Shown here: piece after piece, positions 25,201 through 31,603 of the stretch
Layout of the letters: every line of letters starts with the position of its first letter
How positions within the stretch are numbered: the first letter of the stretch is position 1
Assembly (NCBI GenBank): GCA_021797385.1
Contig: JAJZZW010000006.1
Location: 1-31,603 of the forward strand
DNA from: Thermoplasmata archaeon
Lineage (GTDB): Archaea; Thermoplasmatota; Thermoplasmata; Thermoplasmatales; Thermoplasmataceae
Reading direction: 5' to 3'
DNA: 31,603 bases
Position numbers and translations under genes: made by a program
The notes under the pieces: generated by a model
The model's database searches: none
Told to the model about the DNA's origin: nothing
Seen by the model: only the letters and a program-made list of their open reading frames with translations

Positions 25201-25709
25201 ATAATATAGAGACAAAAATTAAAGCTTCATATAGAACAAGAATAATTTTGAAGTTTGCAGGCGATATTTTCAAAATGGAAATCGAAAATAATACAATTTT
25301 TAATTTTCATGAGATGCAGAAATATATTCCCGGTTACATATCCACTGATGTTTACAATTTTATAACCAATGACATGCCATATACATACATAGGAAGGGAA
25401 GATTACAACGAACGGTCAAGAAATATAATAAAGAGACTTAAGGAAACGGGCATTTTATCTCTTAATAAAATTAAAATACATGATATATACAATGTAACCG
25501 ATGACGTAATAATAGCAAAAAATTTTTATGTATTTATAGGAAGAGCAATGGATGGATATTATAAATCCTCGTTACATGGAAACTGGAAGTTTACTTCCGA
25601 CGCAAATAGAAAAGATGTGCCGGGAATCATTGAGGCAATGATAAAATACGATATTGGTATTCTTGATTCTATAGCCATATCTGAAAAAATAAAGAAGGGA
25701 GCAATTTAA
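22212..25709 (+). CDS. Large helical-repeat (TPR-like) protein, unknown function
   Basis: A 1165-residue protein almost entirely of short paired helices, without signal peptide, membrane helix or enzyme motif. Residues about 246-275 (NAILADAYYHIGDYERALKI) match the TPR helix pattern; other units are more degenerate (for example near 355-365 and 585-625). Such solenoids bind other proteins. The C-terminal about 150 residues look different and may be a globular domain. The base composition is more AT-rich (Asn, Ile, Lys, Tyr rich) than the complex I genes. ATG 22212 follows the TATA box; ATG 22221 is an alternative. The stop at 25709 is directly followed by the start of the M50 protease, so the pair is translationally linked. 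I do not recognise a named family. Confidence 0.7.
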   Translation: MFSMDHLMLKKKLKAVLKKALEKNSIDIFSNFVIKEQDGIKTIYDQDISKILEDAFKNQEITEELFNALNNIDANLVPVLKYRVFMYYHMNYIEDFLKLINTNRNLLDLENVHEVFYKLINSVNIDTSVEYLCIAGIYDESKFEIYFRESFKYNSFKECIKPLENSRDYCTLEKILQQCILVTGSKECYIKLAEMYKEREEKDNLKTLLDRITSIFNDDIDLTYFYSYLGDYNYVIKNSDKTSPANAILADAYYHIGDYERALKIYKYIYYNIDKNVLDRIIEITYSIHDYYSLLGYISSMEKNTNLKRQFILYKIEAEINLEMYSEAESDIAKYKAEFAEDPEILQLLIKYYINIDDQESAYRLASTLIERGISDKYNYKTAVGYLYENRRYGDLIKLLDANPEMSDFRPEYCSSLIYSGKIDNALNCISENNSLLDSGPVVDTLFEFLKSENRIKKFENIDISGTLLEMALFFIRGRKNVDYRKYMEKVYRNKSVACTYILASADDIQKIAFNKNYIRGLMGIEKYQTVGSIISSIYSIQNGIVPEDLNDSEYFLYPVSMALIRHGFYKQAAIYIESINNKSPDPFYYYIRALIDEHESSHSEAQKHVDEAINILENIDFYALRINIALQRNERPDSFIKSCIEKGFIDIFFQIDDFVEKNKIEVSDSFRELLTDTDVKNTGMYRLKAYCMDSYKIKLKFSALSVLHGGTSNDIVKHYSLLKSRNEKIAITFLEYYPVKKYVSYIILCSYYYSKRIYKKTLEYFNAAYIRNRKAEKNPVFQEISTGNIISQKIIGDMESRNEWFDLLLFYYYRKEYTSIREIIQNHYSNTKILQFAINFAWETMSLKEFMLELFRKTGDKIMGELLAGKFHEMELYSYEIDILKKLTGSYPLETANLDKLINALILNNQEDEALKLSYENYHNNKSKSSFNRMIKTAYTLKDYASVVNICGNNAEFIDARNIEYFIDAEIKLFNYVGARVAMKEYSDLITEDIKNNIETKIKASYRTRIILKFAGDIFKMEIENNTIFNFHEMQKYIPGYISTDVYNFITNDMPYTYIGREDYNERSRNIIKRLKETGILSLNKIKIHDIYNVTDDVIIAKNFYVFIGRAMDGYYKSSLHGNWKFTSDANRKDVPGIIEAMIKYDIGILDSIAISEKIKKGAI

Positions 25710-26321
25710 ATGATGTACAGCAGAAACAATGAATCTAACGATATAATAATAGCAGTTATAGTTCTTACAATTGCATTTACGCTTATGATCAATGGGGGTC
25801 TCAGAGCTGTAAGCGCAAACAGATTTGAAATAAATATTCTGATAGGATTTTCGGTAACAGTGACCGCTTTTCTAATGCATGAAATGGCTCACAGAACAGT
25901 GGCAAGGAGGCTGGGTGCAGTAGCATTCTTCAAGTTATGGCCCGTAGGAATCCTCATGGCACTGGTAACTTCCATATTTGGATTTATATTTGCGGCTCCG
26001 GGAGCAGTTCAGTTCGCTGGTTTATACGACAGGGAAAGTGAGGGTAAAATCGCCCTTGCAGGTCCTGCCACGAATATATTTATAGGAATCATTGCGTTTC
26101 TTGCCTTTATGTTCATCCCTTTCGGGCCTATTGCAGGAACTATACTTCTATGGGTTGCATGGTTAAATCTGTGGTTCGCTCTGTTCAATCTGATTCCATT
26201 CCCACCACTGGATGGCAGCAAGGTATTTTACTGGAACAGCAAACTCTTCGCAGCAGTATTTTTGATTGCCATAGTTCTAAATTTTGTAGATGGATTTATA
26301 CCGCAAATATTCGGCATTTAA
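25710..26321 (+). CDS. M50-family intramembrane metalloprotease (site-2 protease type)
   Basis: A 203-residue protein with about six membrane helices. The zinc site is complete: His57, Glu58 and His61 in HEMAHRTVARR, and Asp168 in FNLIPFPPLDGSK, with the typical NxxPxPPLDG motif. AGPATN (residues 117-122) is the second family marker. There is no PDZ domain and no CBS domain, so it is of the short archaeal type. Members cut membrane-anchored regulators or remodel membrane proteins. The ATG follows the stop of the helical-repeat gene with no gap (TAAATGATG), with GAAGGGAG upstream; the second ATG is equally possible. The solenoid protein may be a substrate adaptor, which is inference. Confidence 0.92.
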   Translation: MMYSRNNESNDIIIAVIVLTIAFTLMINGGLRAVSANRFEINILIGFSVTVTAFLMHEMAHRTVARRLGAVAFFKLWPVGILMALVTSIFGFIFAAPGAVQFAGLYDRESEGKIALAGPATNIFIGIIAFLAFMFIPFGPIAGTILLWVAWLNLWFALFNLIPFPPLDGSKVFYWNSKLFAAVFLIAIVLNFVDGFIPQIFGI

Positions 26322-26560
26322 TAATTTTCCATCAATTTAATAAAAAATATTGTGTTTTCTCCAACATCAATTCTATAAGGAATGGAATATTCTGCAATTT
26401 TCCCATTTATATCGCTTTTTATGCTATGATTTTCCACCATATAGCCCCATAACTCCTGTGATGGATTTATTATGAGCCCATAGTATAATGGTTCCTGTGA
26501 TGCAACAAAATATTTTTCTTCATCTAACTTTTCACGTTTATTTCCGAATAATATTTCCAT
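26318..26560 (-). CDS. Small hypothetical protein
   Basis: An 80-residue soluble protein that I do not recognise. The N-terminus is charged (GNKREKLDEEKY) and the rest looks like a beta-rich fold (YYGLIINPS, ELWGYMVEN, IPYRIDVGENTIFFIKL). No cysteines or membrane spans are visible. It is convergent with the M50 gene, and both stop codons share one TTAA at 26318-26321. Supported by an open frame, a plausible protein-like pattern and the tight packing, not by homology. Confidence 0.5.
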   Translation of the reverse strand: MEILFGNKREKLDEEKYFVASQEPLYYGLIINPSQELWGYMVENHSIKSDINGKIAEYSIPYRIDVGENTIFFIKLMENY

Positions 26561-26629
26561 AAAGGATAATAATAAGGTACTAAATTAGTTTATGCAATAT
26601 TTGTTTTCCATTTTGAAGAAGTCACAATG

Positions 26630-26644
26630 TATAATATATAAAAG
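26630..26644 (+). promoter_or_regulatory. TATA box for the Zn-ribbon/aEF-1beta operon
   Basis: TATAATATATAAAAG is a strong archaeal TATA match. A start of transcription about 26 bases downstream gives a short leader of about 13 bases before GTG 26677. An inverted repeat GTTTATT-T-AATAAAC (26653-26667) lies between the box and the start codon and may be a control site. Confidence 0.55.
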
Positions 26645-26652
26645 TTAAATAG

Positions 26653-26667
26653 GTTTATTTAATAAAC
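26653..26667. repeat. 15-bp inverted repeat at the start of a translation operon
   Basis: GTTTATT (26653-26659), one T, then AATAAAC (26661-26667): perfect arms of seven bases. It covers the expected transcription start of the Zn-ribbon gene. It could be a regulator site, or chance in AT-rich DNA. Confidence 0.3.
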
Positions 26668-26676
26668 TCCCAGAGA

Positions 26677-26853
26677 GTGATTAAAATAAACACAAAAGAA
26701 ACATGTACTTCCTGCGGTATAGGCCTTGTGGAAGTTGGATACTCAATATTTGAATGCCCCAATTGCGGGGAGGAAATGATTGGTAGATGCAAGCAGTGCA
26801 GAGAGCATTCTACAAAATATGAATGCCCGAAATGTGGTTTTATCGGACCGTGA
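26677..26853 (+). CDS. Archaeal Zn-ribbon RNA-binding protein (COG2888-like)
   Basis: A 58-residue protein with GTG start at 26677, short enough to be missed by ORF cut-offs. It has four CxxC pairs: Cys10/13, Cys27/30, Cys38/41 and Cys50/53, which would bind two zinc ions. The final CPKCGFIGP is typical of the archaeal Zn-ribbon protein thought to act in translation. Its gene is known to sit directly before the aEF-1beta gene in many archaea, and here that gene begins five bases after its stop. Confidence 0.85.
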   Translation: MIKINTKETCTSCGIGLVEVGYSIFECPNCGEEMIGRCKQCREHSTKYECPKCGFIGP

Positions 26854-26857
26854 TATT

Positions 26858-27124
26858 ATGGGAGACGTGATGGTTCAGTTGAGAGTACTGCCGGAATCTG
26901 TTGAAATAGATCTTGGTGTTCTCAAAAATGAAATAACAAATGTGATTGATAAATTATGCAAGATTAATGAGATAAAGGAGGAAGAAATAGGCTTTGGCCT
27001 GAGTGCATTGATGTTTTCCGTTATCGTTCCGGACGAGGAGGGAAAAATAGATTCAGTGGAAACTGCAATATCCTCAGTACAGGGTGTGAGCCAGGTAGAC
27101 ACAAGAGACGTTACATTAATATAA
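26858..27124 (+). CDS. Translation elongation factor aEF-1beta
   Basis: An 88-residue protein, the nucleotide exchange factor for archaeal EF-1alpha. ATG 26858 (MGDVMVQLRVLPE) gives the usual family start and length. A longer open frame from 26780 would read through the Zn-ribbon gene in another frame and is rejected. Family features are the VQLRVLPESVEIDL start, the EEEIGFGLSALMFSVIVPDEEG middle strands (split over residues 42-63), and the terminal SQVDTRDVTLI strand. It is co-transcribed with the Zn-ribbon gene and probably with the glycosyltransferase that begins one base after its stop. Confidence 0.92.
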   Translation: MGDVMVQLRVLPESVEIDLGVLKNEITNVIDKLCKINEIKEEEIGFGLSALMFSVIVPDEEGKIDSVETAISSVQGVSQVDTRDVTLI

Positions 27125-27125
27125 A

Positions 27126-28208
27126 ATGTTGATTTTTTATATTTTAATTATTTTTTATACAGGAATTCTAATACTCATATCATCGGGTTTTCTTTACATT
27201 GAATCTCACAAATATCACAGTGAGGATATTGTAAATGATTTCAGGCCAAAAACACTGGTTATAATGCCGGTACGGGGTATTGATTATTCCTTGCAACAAA
27301 ATTTAGAATCAGTTCAGAAACAAAAATACGAGAATTTTCAAATGATATGCGTTATTGATTCTGAACAGGATGATTCTTTAAAAATAATCAACAAGCTGGG
27401 AATAGAATATATAATAAGTTCATATAATTGCAGGAAATGCAGCGGAAAAGTAAGAGCTATAAGCACCGCAATTGAAGCATATAAAGATTATGACGTTTAT
27501 TTGCTTGCCGATTCTGACATAGAGGTAAACAATAACTGGCTATTGAATATGGTTATGCCACTTAAAAGTGCAGATGCCGGTATCTCAACAACGTTTCCAT
27601 ATTTCGAACCAAGGGGAGGTTTCTGGTCTGAAATAAAGGAAATATGGGGATTCGTGGGAATGGGGCTCATGGAATCAAAACTGACAAGATTCGGCTGGGG
27701 TGGATCACTTGCATTCAAAAGAGAACTTATAGAGAATTCAATGGATTTTTTCAGTGAGCATATATCAGATGATACGGCACTGACCAAAATCTGCAAAAGT
27801 AAAGGGAAAAAAATATATTATGTGGATTCTGCCAGACCGGATATATATTCTCCGGATAATTTTGATGTATTCTTTGAATGGGCAAACAGGCAAACCGCAC
27901 TTTCCATATCTGCGTCTCCAAGGGTGTATTATTATGGCATGCTGTTTTACGGGTCTTATATGTTACTCTTCCTGTCGGCAATATTCATGGGGATATTTTA
28001 TAGTGCATATTATTTTCTCTTTTTAATTCCGTCGGCAATATATATATACAACATGCTCCGCAGATTGAAAACTATAAAACCTGTAAACATAATTGGTGCC
28101 ATAATACTTCCTGTAATATATATGGTCAACCTCATTATAGCAAAAAGAATGAAAAATATCAATTGGCGTGGAAACACGTACGATATACAGGATAAAAACT
28201 TATTATAA
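27126..28208 (+). CDS. Family 2 membrane glycosyltransferase
   Basis: A 360-residue protein. Residues 1-24 form a membrane helix, then the GT-A domain: VIMPVRG (45-51), a VIDSEQDD strand, ADSDIE (128-133, the DxD motif), GWGGSLAFKRE (190-200), and the acidic EHISDDTAL (211-219). The usual (Q/R)xxRW ending is weak: EWANRQTAL (251-259). The C-terminal part has three to four membrane helices and ends with NINWRGNTY, like the WRGxxY of related enzymes. Overall it resembles ceramide-glucosyltransferase-like GTs, so a lipid-linked acceptor is likely. It starts one base after aEF-1beta. Confidence 0.85.
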   Translation: MLIFYILIIFYTGILILISSGFLYIESHKYHSEDIVNDFRPKTLVIMPVRGIDYSLQQNLESVQKQKYENFQMICVIDSEQDDSLKIINKLGIEYIISSYNCRKCSGKVRAISTAIEAYKDYDVYLLADSDIEVNNNWLLNMVMPLKSADAGISTTFPYFEPRGGFWSEIKEIWGFVGMGLMESKLTRFGWGGSLAFKRELIENSMDFFSEHISDDTALTKICKSKGKKIYYVDSARPDIYSPDNFDVFFEWANRQTALSISASPRVYYYGMLFYGSYMLLFLSAIFMGIFYSAYYFLFLIPSAIYIYNMLRRLKTIKPVNIIGAIILPVIYMVNLIIAKRMKNINWRGNTYDIQDKNLL

Positions 28209-28227
28209 TATATCACTATCCTTAATA

Positions 28228-29568
28228 ATGAAAACACCGCAGTTGTTCGGCACAAATGGAATTAGAGGGGTCCCCAATCAGGATCTGACGCTGGATCTTG
28301 CAACAGGCATTGGCAGGTCAATAGGCACATTTTTTAAATCTCCCAGAATAGCAATCGCACGAGATACCAGAATCAGTGGAGATATGTTTTTATTTGCAGT
28401 TGCGTCCGGTGCAATGTCCACCGGATCAGATATAGTGTATATCGGGGTGTTACCCACTCCAGGTCTTCAGTATTACTGCAGAGAGAATCATATTCCCGGC
28501 ATAATGATAACAGCCTCGCATAATCCCCCGCAGTATAATGGAATAAAGGCAATAGACAGTGACGGTACTGAGATTGATGAGGAAACAGAGGTAAAAATAG
28601 AAGATGTATATGAAAACCGGAAATATAAACTGGCAGACTGGGATAAGATAGGGAGGTACAGTGATGATAATACAGGTATAGACCTTTATATGAATAGTAT
28701 TGTAACCTCTGTTAATTCAAAAACCATAGCAAAGAGTAATTTGAGGGTGGCAATCGATACGGGCAACGGGGCATCATACTATACAAGCCCGGAGATACTT
28801 ACAAGGCTCAACTGTCATCCTGTATCACTGAATGCCAACCCTGATGGAAAGTTTTCATCTAGAAATTCAGAGCCGAAACCGGAGAACCTTTCTGATCTTA
28901 TATCCATAATGAAGACGGGAAAATTCAGCATAGGAATAGCCCATGATGGGGATGCAGACAGATGTGTTTTTATAGATGAAAAGGGAAATTTTGTGGATGG
29001 TGACAGGAGTCTGGCACTTATTGTAAAACATACTATTAAAAGAGGTGATTCTGTTGTCACGCCGGTGAGCAGTTCCGATGCTCTGAGCGAGATATGCACT
29101 GAAAAGGGAGCAAAATTAATCCTTACAAGGGTGGGTGCACCTATAGTAGCCCGTGCCATGATTGACAATAAGGTGACAATAGGGGGAGAAGAGAACGGCG
29201 GAATCATATACGGAAAGCACCAGTACTGCAGGGATGGGGCAATGACTATGGCACTGATGCTGGATTTGCTTGCCAGGGAGAACAAACCCCTATCAGAGCT
29301 TTTGAAGGACATTCCGGAGTATTATATGGTAAAAACATCGGTTCCACGAAAAAGGGAGTGGGAAGAAATAAAAGAACTTATAACAAAAAAATTCACCGGA
29401 AAAATGTTTGATTTTACAGATGGTATAAAAATTTATGATACTGATGGATGGACACTTATAAGACCGTCCGGAACAGAAAAAATTGTCCGTGTATTTTCTG
29501 AATCAAGGAAACAGGAAGCCGCAAAAGAATATAATAAAGAATATGAAACGTTTTTAAAAAATTTATAA
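28228..29568 (+). CDS. glmM: Phosphoglucosamine mutase / phosphohexomutase
   Basis: A 446-residue enzyme of the alpha-D-phosphohexomutase family, which moves the phosphate between C6 and C1 of hexose or glucosamine phosphates. ATG 28228 is used; an extension to 28168 overlaps the preceding gene and adds no family sequence. Four loops are intact: TASHNP with the phospho-serine Ser97; the metal loop DGDADR with Asp240, Asp242 and Asp244; the sugar loop GGEENGG (319-325); and the phosphate loop RPSGTEKIVR (412-421). GEENGG and overall length suggest a GlmM/archaeal bifunctional mutase; whether glucosamine or mannose phosphate is preferred cannot be told. A TATA-like block about 24 bases upstream may give it its own promoter. 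Confidence 0.9.
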   Translation: MKTPQLFGTNGIRGVPNQDLTLDLATGIGRSIGTFFKSPRIAIARDTRISGDMFLFAVASGAMSTGSDIVYIGVLPTPGLQYYCRENHIPGIMITASHNPPQYNGIKAIDSDGTEIDEETEVKIEDVYENRKYKLADWDKIGRYSDDNTGIDLYMNSIVTSVNSKTIAKSNLRVAIDTGNGASYYTSPEILTRLNCHPVSLNANPDGKFSSRNSEPKPENLSDLISIMKTGKFSIGIAHDGDADRCVFIDEKGNFVDGDRSLALIVKHTIKRGDSVVTPVSSSDALSEICTEKGAKLILTRVGAPIVARAMIDNKVTIGGEENGGIIYGKHQYCRDGAMTMALMLDLLARENKPLSELLKDIPEYYMVKTSVPRKREWEEIKELITKKFTGKMFDFTDGIKIYDTDGWTLIRPSGTEKIVRVFSESRKQEAAKEYNKEYETFLKNL

Positions 29569-30168
29569 ATTTTTATACATATGGAAAAACCTGGTTATTG
29601 CATTTATATTCCCTGCAAGGCCAAACCATATGAGAAGCATGCCGGTTGCATATATTTCTATTGAATAAATAGCGAAATGTGCGGTTATAAAAAATTGCAC
29701 CAAGGCGAATATTATGATTAATACAAGCCGGTCTGCCCTGCCCGCTATGCCCGAATAATTCCTCTTTAAGCCCAGTGCCTGTGACTGGGTTCCCATATAG
29801 CTGGTCAGAAGAATTCCCAGTATTGCGAAAAGCCCAAGATATATATTTCCATAAATGGAAAAGGTCATTCCCAGAACAATAAACATATCTGAATAACGAT
29901 CGAATACATGGTCAAGCATATCACCTTTTTTAGATGATATATTCTTTAATCTTGCTATTTTTCCATCAAGGGCATCAAATAATGCTGATAGAATTATTAA
30001 TATAAATGCAAGCAGTAGAAAGTAATGCCCAAGATAGTATGATAAACCTCCAAGACCTGCAAGAACAAGTGAAAGTACGGAAACAGTATTGGGATTCATC
30101 CCCGAAAATTTTTCTGTGATTGGATTCAAAAATTTATCTGCATTTTTTCTGTAAGAGTCCAGTACCAT
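29563..30168 (-). CDS. CDP-alcohol phosphatidyltransferase (archaeal phospholipid head-group enzyme)
   Basis: A 201-residue membrane protein with about six helices. The complete catalytic motif is visible: Asp65, Asp68, Gly69, Ala72, Arg73, Gly82, Asp86 and Asp90 (FDALDGKIAR, then GDMLDHVFD). It joins a CDP-activated lipid to an alcohol head group. In archaea this size and motif spacing fits archaetidylinositol phosphate synthase, although archaetidylglycerol or serine enzymes are similar. It is convergent with glmM, overlapping its last six bases. It lies 23 bases after the glycosyltransferase on the same strand, so a shared transcript is plausible. Confidence 0.87.
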   Translation of the reverse strand: MVLDSYRKNADKFLNPITEKFSGMNPNTVSVLSLVLAGLGGLSYYLGHYFLLLAFILIILSALFDALDGKIARLKNISSKKGDMLDHVFDRYSDMFIVLGMTFSIYGNIYLGLFAILGILLTSYMGTQSQALGLKRNYSGIAGRADRLVLIIIFALVQFFITAHFAIYSIEIYATGMLLIWFGLAGNINAITRFFHMYKNL

Positions 30169-30191
30169 ATCCAGATATGAAAAGGTAATTA

Positions 30192-31469
30192 TTAAATTGT
30201 TGTCTTTCCGGTTTTCTTGACCTTATGCCATACACGTTTTGCACCTGTGATTTCAAGGAACATGGTGTATATTGAAATAAGTGAATTTATGGTAAGATAC
30301 ACATAAATAAGGGGCAGATAAATTGCATTCTGCTTCTTTTTGATCAACACAAGTATGAAAGCAGCCAGGTATATTGCAAGAGATATAACTATAAGGGAAA
30401 TAAAATATGTTCTCATTGAATGCACGAAGGGATTATAAAAATTGAGTAATGATATATATAGCCATCCGAAGAATAGTATGCCTGAAAATGTTGGAGCCAG
30501 AACAATCATCAATGCATCGAAGTCCGTGAATGTGCTTAGCCTCTTTTTTGAGTGCAGGAAAACCTGATGATATCCCCTCAACCATCTGGTTCTCTGCTTG
30601 AAGTATTCAGAATATGATGCTGGGGTTTCCTGAAGTGCCTTAGCACTGCTCAGGTATGCGGATTTATACCGTGCATTTGATATACGTACTGAACTTTCTA
30701 GGTCTTCTGTAAGGAATTTCTCATTCCAGCCACCGATATTTTTTATAACGTGCCTTTTGAAATACTGATTTGACCCTGCAACCGGCACAAAAAGGTTCAA
30801 ATGCGTTCTTCCGATTAATGTTGCCTTTACCAGTATTTCGTCGATAACTGCAAGTCTTGTAAATATATTTTCCTCTCTATTTATATAGGAATTATAACCC
30901 TGTAAAACATCCACATTGAAATAATTCATACCGTAAACGGCATTTTCAAGAGTATTTCTCAGAAGCATGGTATCTGCATCGTATGTTGCGATAATTTCTC
31001 CTCTTGATTTTTCGAAGCAGAAATTCAGTGCAGAAGCCTTGCTCTTTCCATCTGGTCTGTTGAATACCTTTACCCTGCTGTCCTTGTTTTCAAATTCTCT
31101 GGCTACTTTATATGTGTTATCACTGGAATTGTCTACAACAACAAACAGTTCAAAGTTTGTATAGGATTGGTTTAAAATTGATTCTATTGTTCTGGATATA
31201 ACTGTTTCCTCATTCTTCGCCGGGACTATTATGCTAACCAGCGGTTTATACATCTTAAACCCTGCAAATTGTTTACCGTCAAGACCTGCAAAATCTATAT
31301 CGTATTTCGTAAAATCACGGTATCCGTAATATAAAATAGGAAACTGGTAAATCACGTAAACGAGACCTATAGCAATTAAAGCAAGGCCGATAGCCTGAAG
31401 TATATCCATTATAGGAAGGTATCTATCCAGCATATATAAATTCTTTTCTATTGACCAGACTCTCCGCAT
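30192..31469 (-). CDS. Processive-type GT2 membrane glycosyltransferase
   Basis: A 425-residue protein of the cellulose/hyaluronan synthase-like GT2 type. One membrane helix (about 22-48) is followed by the GT-A domain: SIIVPAKNEE (79-88), VVVDNSSDNT, ATYDADTM (DAD at 164-166), LTEDLE (253-258, the general base region), and QRTRWLRG (Q292, R295, W296), the full QxxRW signature. The C-terminal about 125 residues contain four membrane helices. Such enzymes build polysaccharide or glycolipid chains at the membrane. ATG 31469 is the start; 31470-31603 is AT-rich spacer toward an unseen neighbour. Sugar donor and product are not evident. Confidence 0.9.
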   Translation of the reverse strand: MRRVWSIEKNLYMLDRYLPIMDILQAIGLALIAIGLVYVIYQFPILYYGYRDFTKYDIDFAGLDGKQFAGFKMYKPLVSIIVPAKNEETVISRTIESILNQSYTNFELFVVVDNSSDNTYKVAREFENKDSRVKVFNRPDGKSKASALNFCFEKSRGEIIATYDADTMLLRNTLENAVYGMNYFNVDVLQGYNSYINREENIFTRLAVIDEILVKATLIGRTHLNLFVPVAGSNQYFKRHVIKNIGGWNEKFLTEDLESSVRISNARYKSAYLSSAKALQETPASYSEYFKQRTRWLRGYHQVFLHSKKRLSTFTDFDALMIVLAPTFSGILFFGWLYISLLNFYNPFVHSMRTYFISLIVISLAIYLAAFILVLIKKKQNAIYLPLIYVYLTINSLISIYTMFLEITGAKRVWHKVKKTGKTTI

Positions 31470-31603
31470 GTGTTAATAGCAGATAATGTAATACAGCCCT
31501 TTAACACGAAAACATCATGTTATTCTATCCATTAGATGCATGAATTGCCATGACTGTAGTGCTATAAGTAACACATAACTGAATATTTTATCCGGTTCAT
31601 GAG

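Noticed and set aside
26780..26857. A longer open frame in front of aEF-1beta that would give a 114-residue protein
   Set aside because: The extra 26 residues run out of frame through the cysteine-rich Zn-ribbon gene; aEF-1beta proteins start at the MGDVMVQLRV position (ATG 26858).
28168..28227. An upstream ATG extending the glmM-like gene by 20 residues
   Set aside because: It lies inside the glycosyltransferase gene, adds sequence foreign to the family, and ATG 28228 gives the standard QLFGTNGIRG start with a TATA-like block at the right distance.
28815..29312. A 165-codon open frame on the minus strand
   Set aside because: It is antisense to the glmM-like gene, whose active-site loops are all intact; the shadow has no motif.
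1..31603. tRNA, rRNA, CRISPR arrays and insertion sequences
   Set aside because: No GGTTCRANYCC-type tRNA arms in the spacers, no regularly spaced direct repeats, and no transposase-like protein were found.

Overview
The window is a gene-dense stretch of a moderately AT-rich archaeal chromosome, most likely from the Thermoplasmatales (Ferroplasma-like acidophile; the genus is an inference). Archaeal markers are the GatD/GatE amidotransferase, the archaeal Zn-ribbon protein paired with aEF-1beta, a CDP-alcohol transferase of archaeal lipid type, and a complex I operon with only the 11 core subunits (no NuoE, F or G). Many genes have a TATA box about 25 nt before the start codon and no ribosome site, as expected for leaderless transcripts. 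Genes inside operons use GGTGAT-type ribosome sites.

Region by region. 171-1542 (+): a three-gene operon (DsrE-like, FmdE-like, ArsR with a Cys-X-Cys metal motif) behind a perfect 18-bp palindrome, which looks like a self-regulated metal or thiol response unit. 1709-2044 (+): a small acidic hypothetical gene, convergent with the next block. 12180-2041 (-): the complex I operon nuoA-B-C-D-H-I-J(split in two)-K-L-M-N plus two unknown small genes at its tail. 15395-12328 (-): gatD-gatE for Gln-tRNA(Gln) formation. 16578-15427 (-): acyl-CoA dehydrogenase. 16783-17382 (+): DUF981-like membrane protein. 17526-19193 (+): B12-binding/radical SAM protein. 19265-20399 (+): precorrin-2 dehydrogenase-like gene and an isochorismatase-fold gene without the usual nucleophilic cysteine. 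21591-20403 (-): remnant of an APC amino-acid permease with broken frames and apparently missing helices. 21741-26321 (+): a small membrane protein, a 1165-residue helical-repeat protein, and an M50 intramembrane protease that starts on the base after its stop codon. 26560-26318 (-): small hypothetical. 26677-28208 (+): Zn-ribbon protein, aEF-1beta, glycosyltransferase. 28228-29568 (+): GlmM-like phosphohexomutase. 30168-29563 and 31469-30192 (-): CDP-alcohol phosphatidyltransferase and a processive-type GT2 glycosyltransferase. The last four suggest a glycan/glycolipid neighbourhood.

The most notable points are a NuoM that appears to start at an ACG codon; complex I subunits lacking otherwise conserved charged residues (NuoH Glu and Arg, NuoM Lys); repeated use of a stop codon embedded in the next gene's ribosome site; the palindrome-controlled DsrE-FmdE-ArsR unit; and the solenoid-protease pair. 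No rRNA, tRNA, CRISPR array or insertion sequence was recognised. No gene-free stretch exceeds 300 bases.
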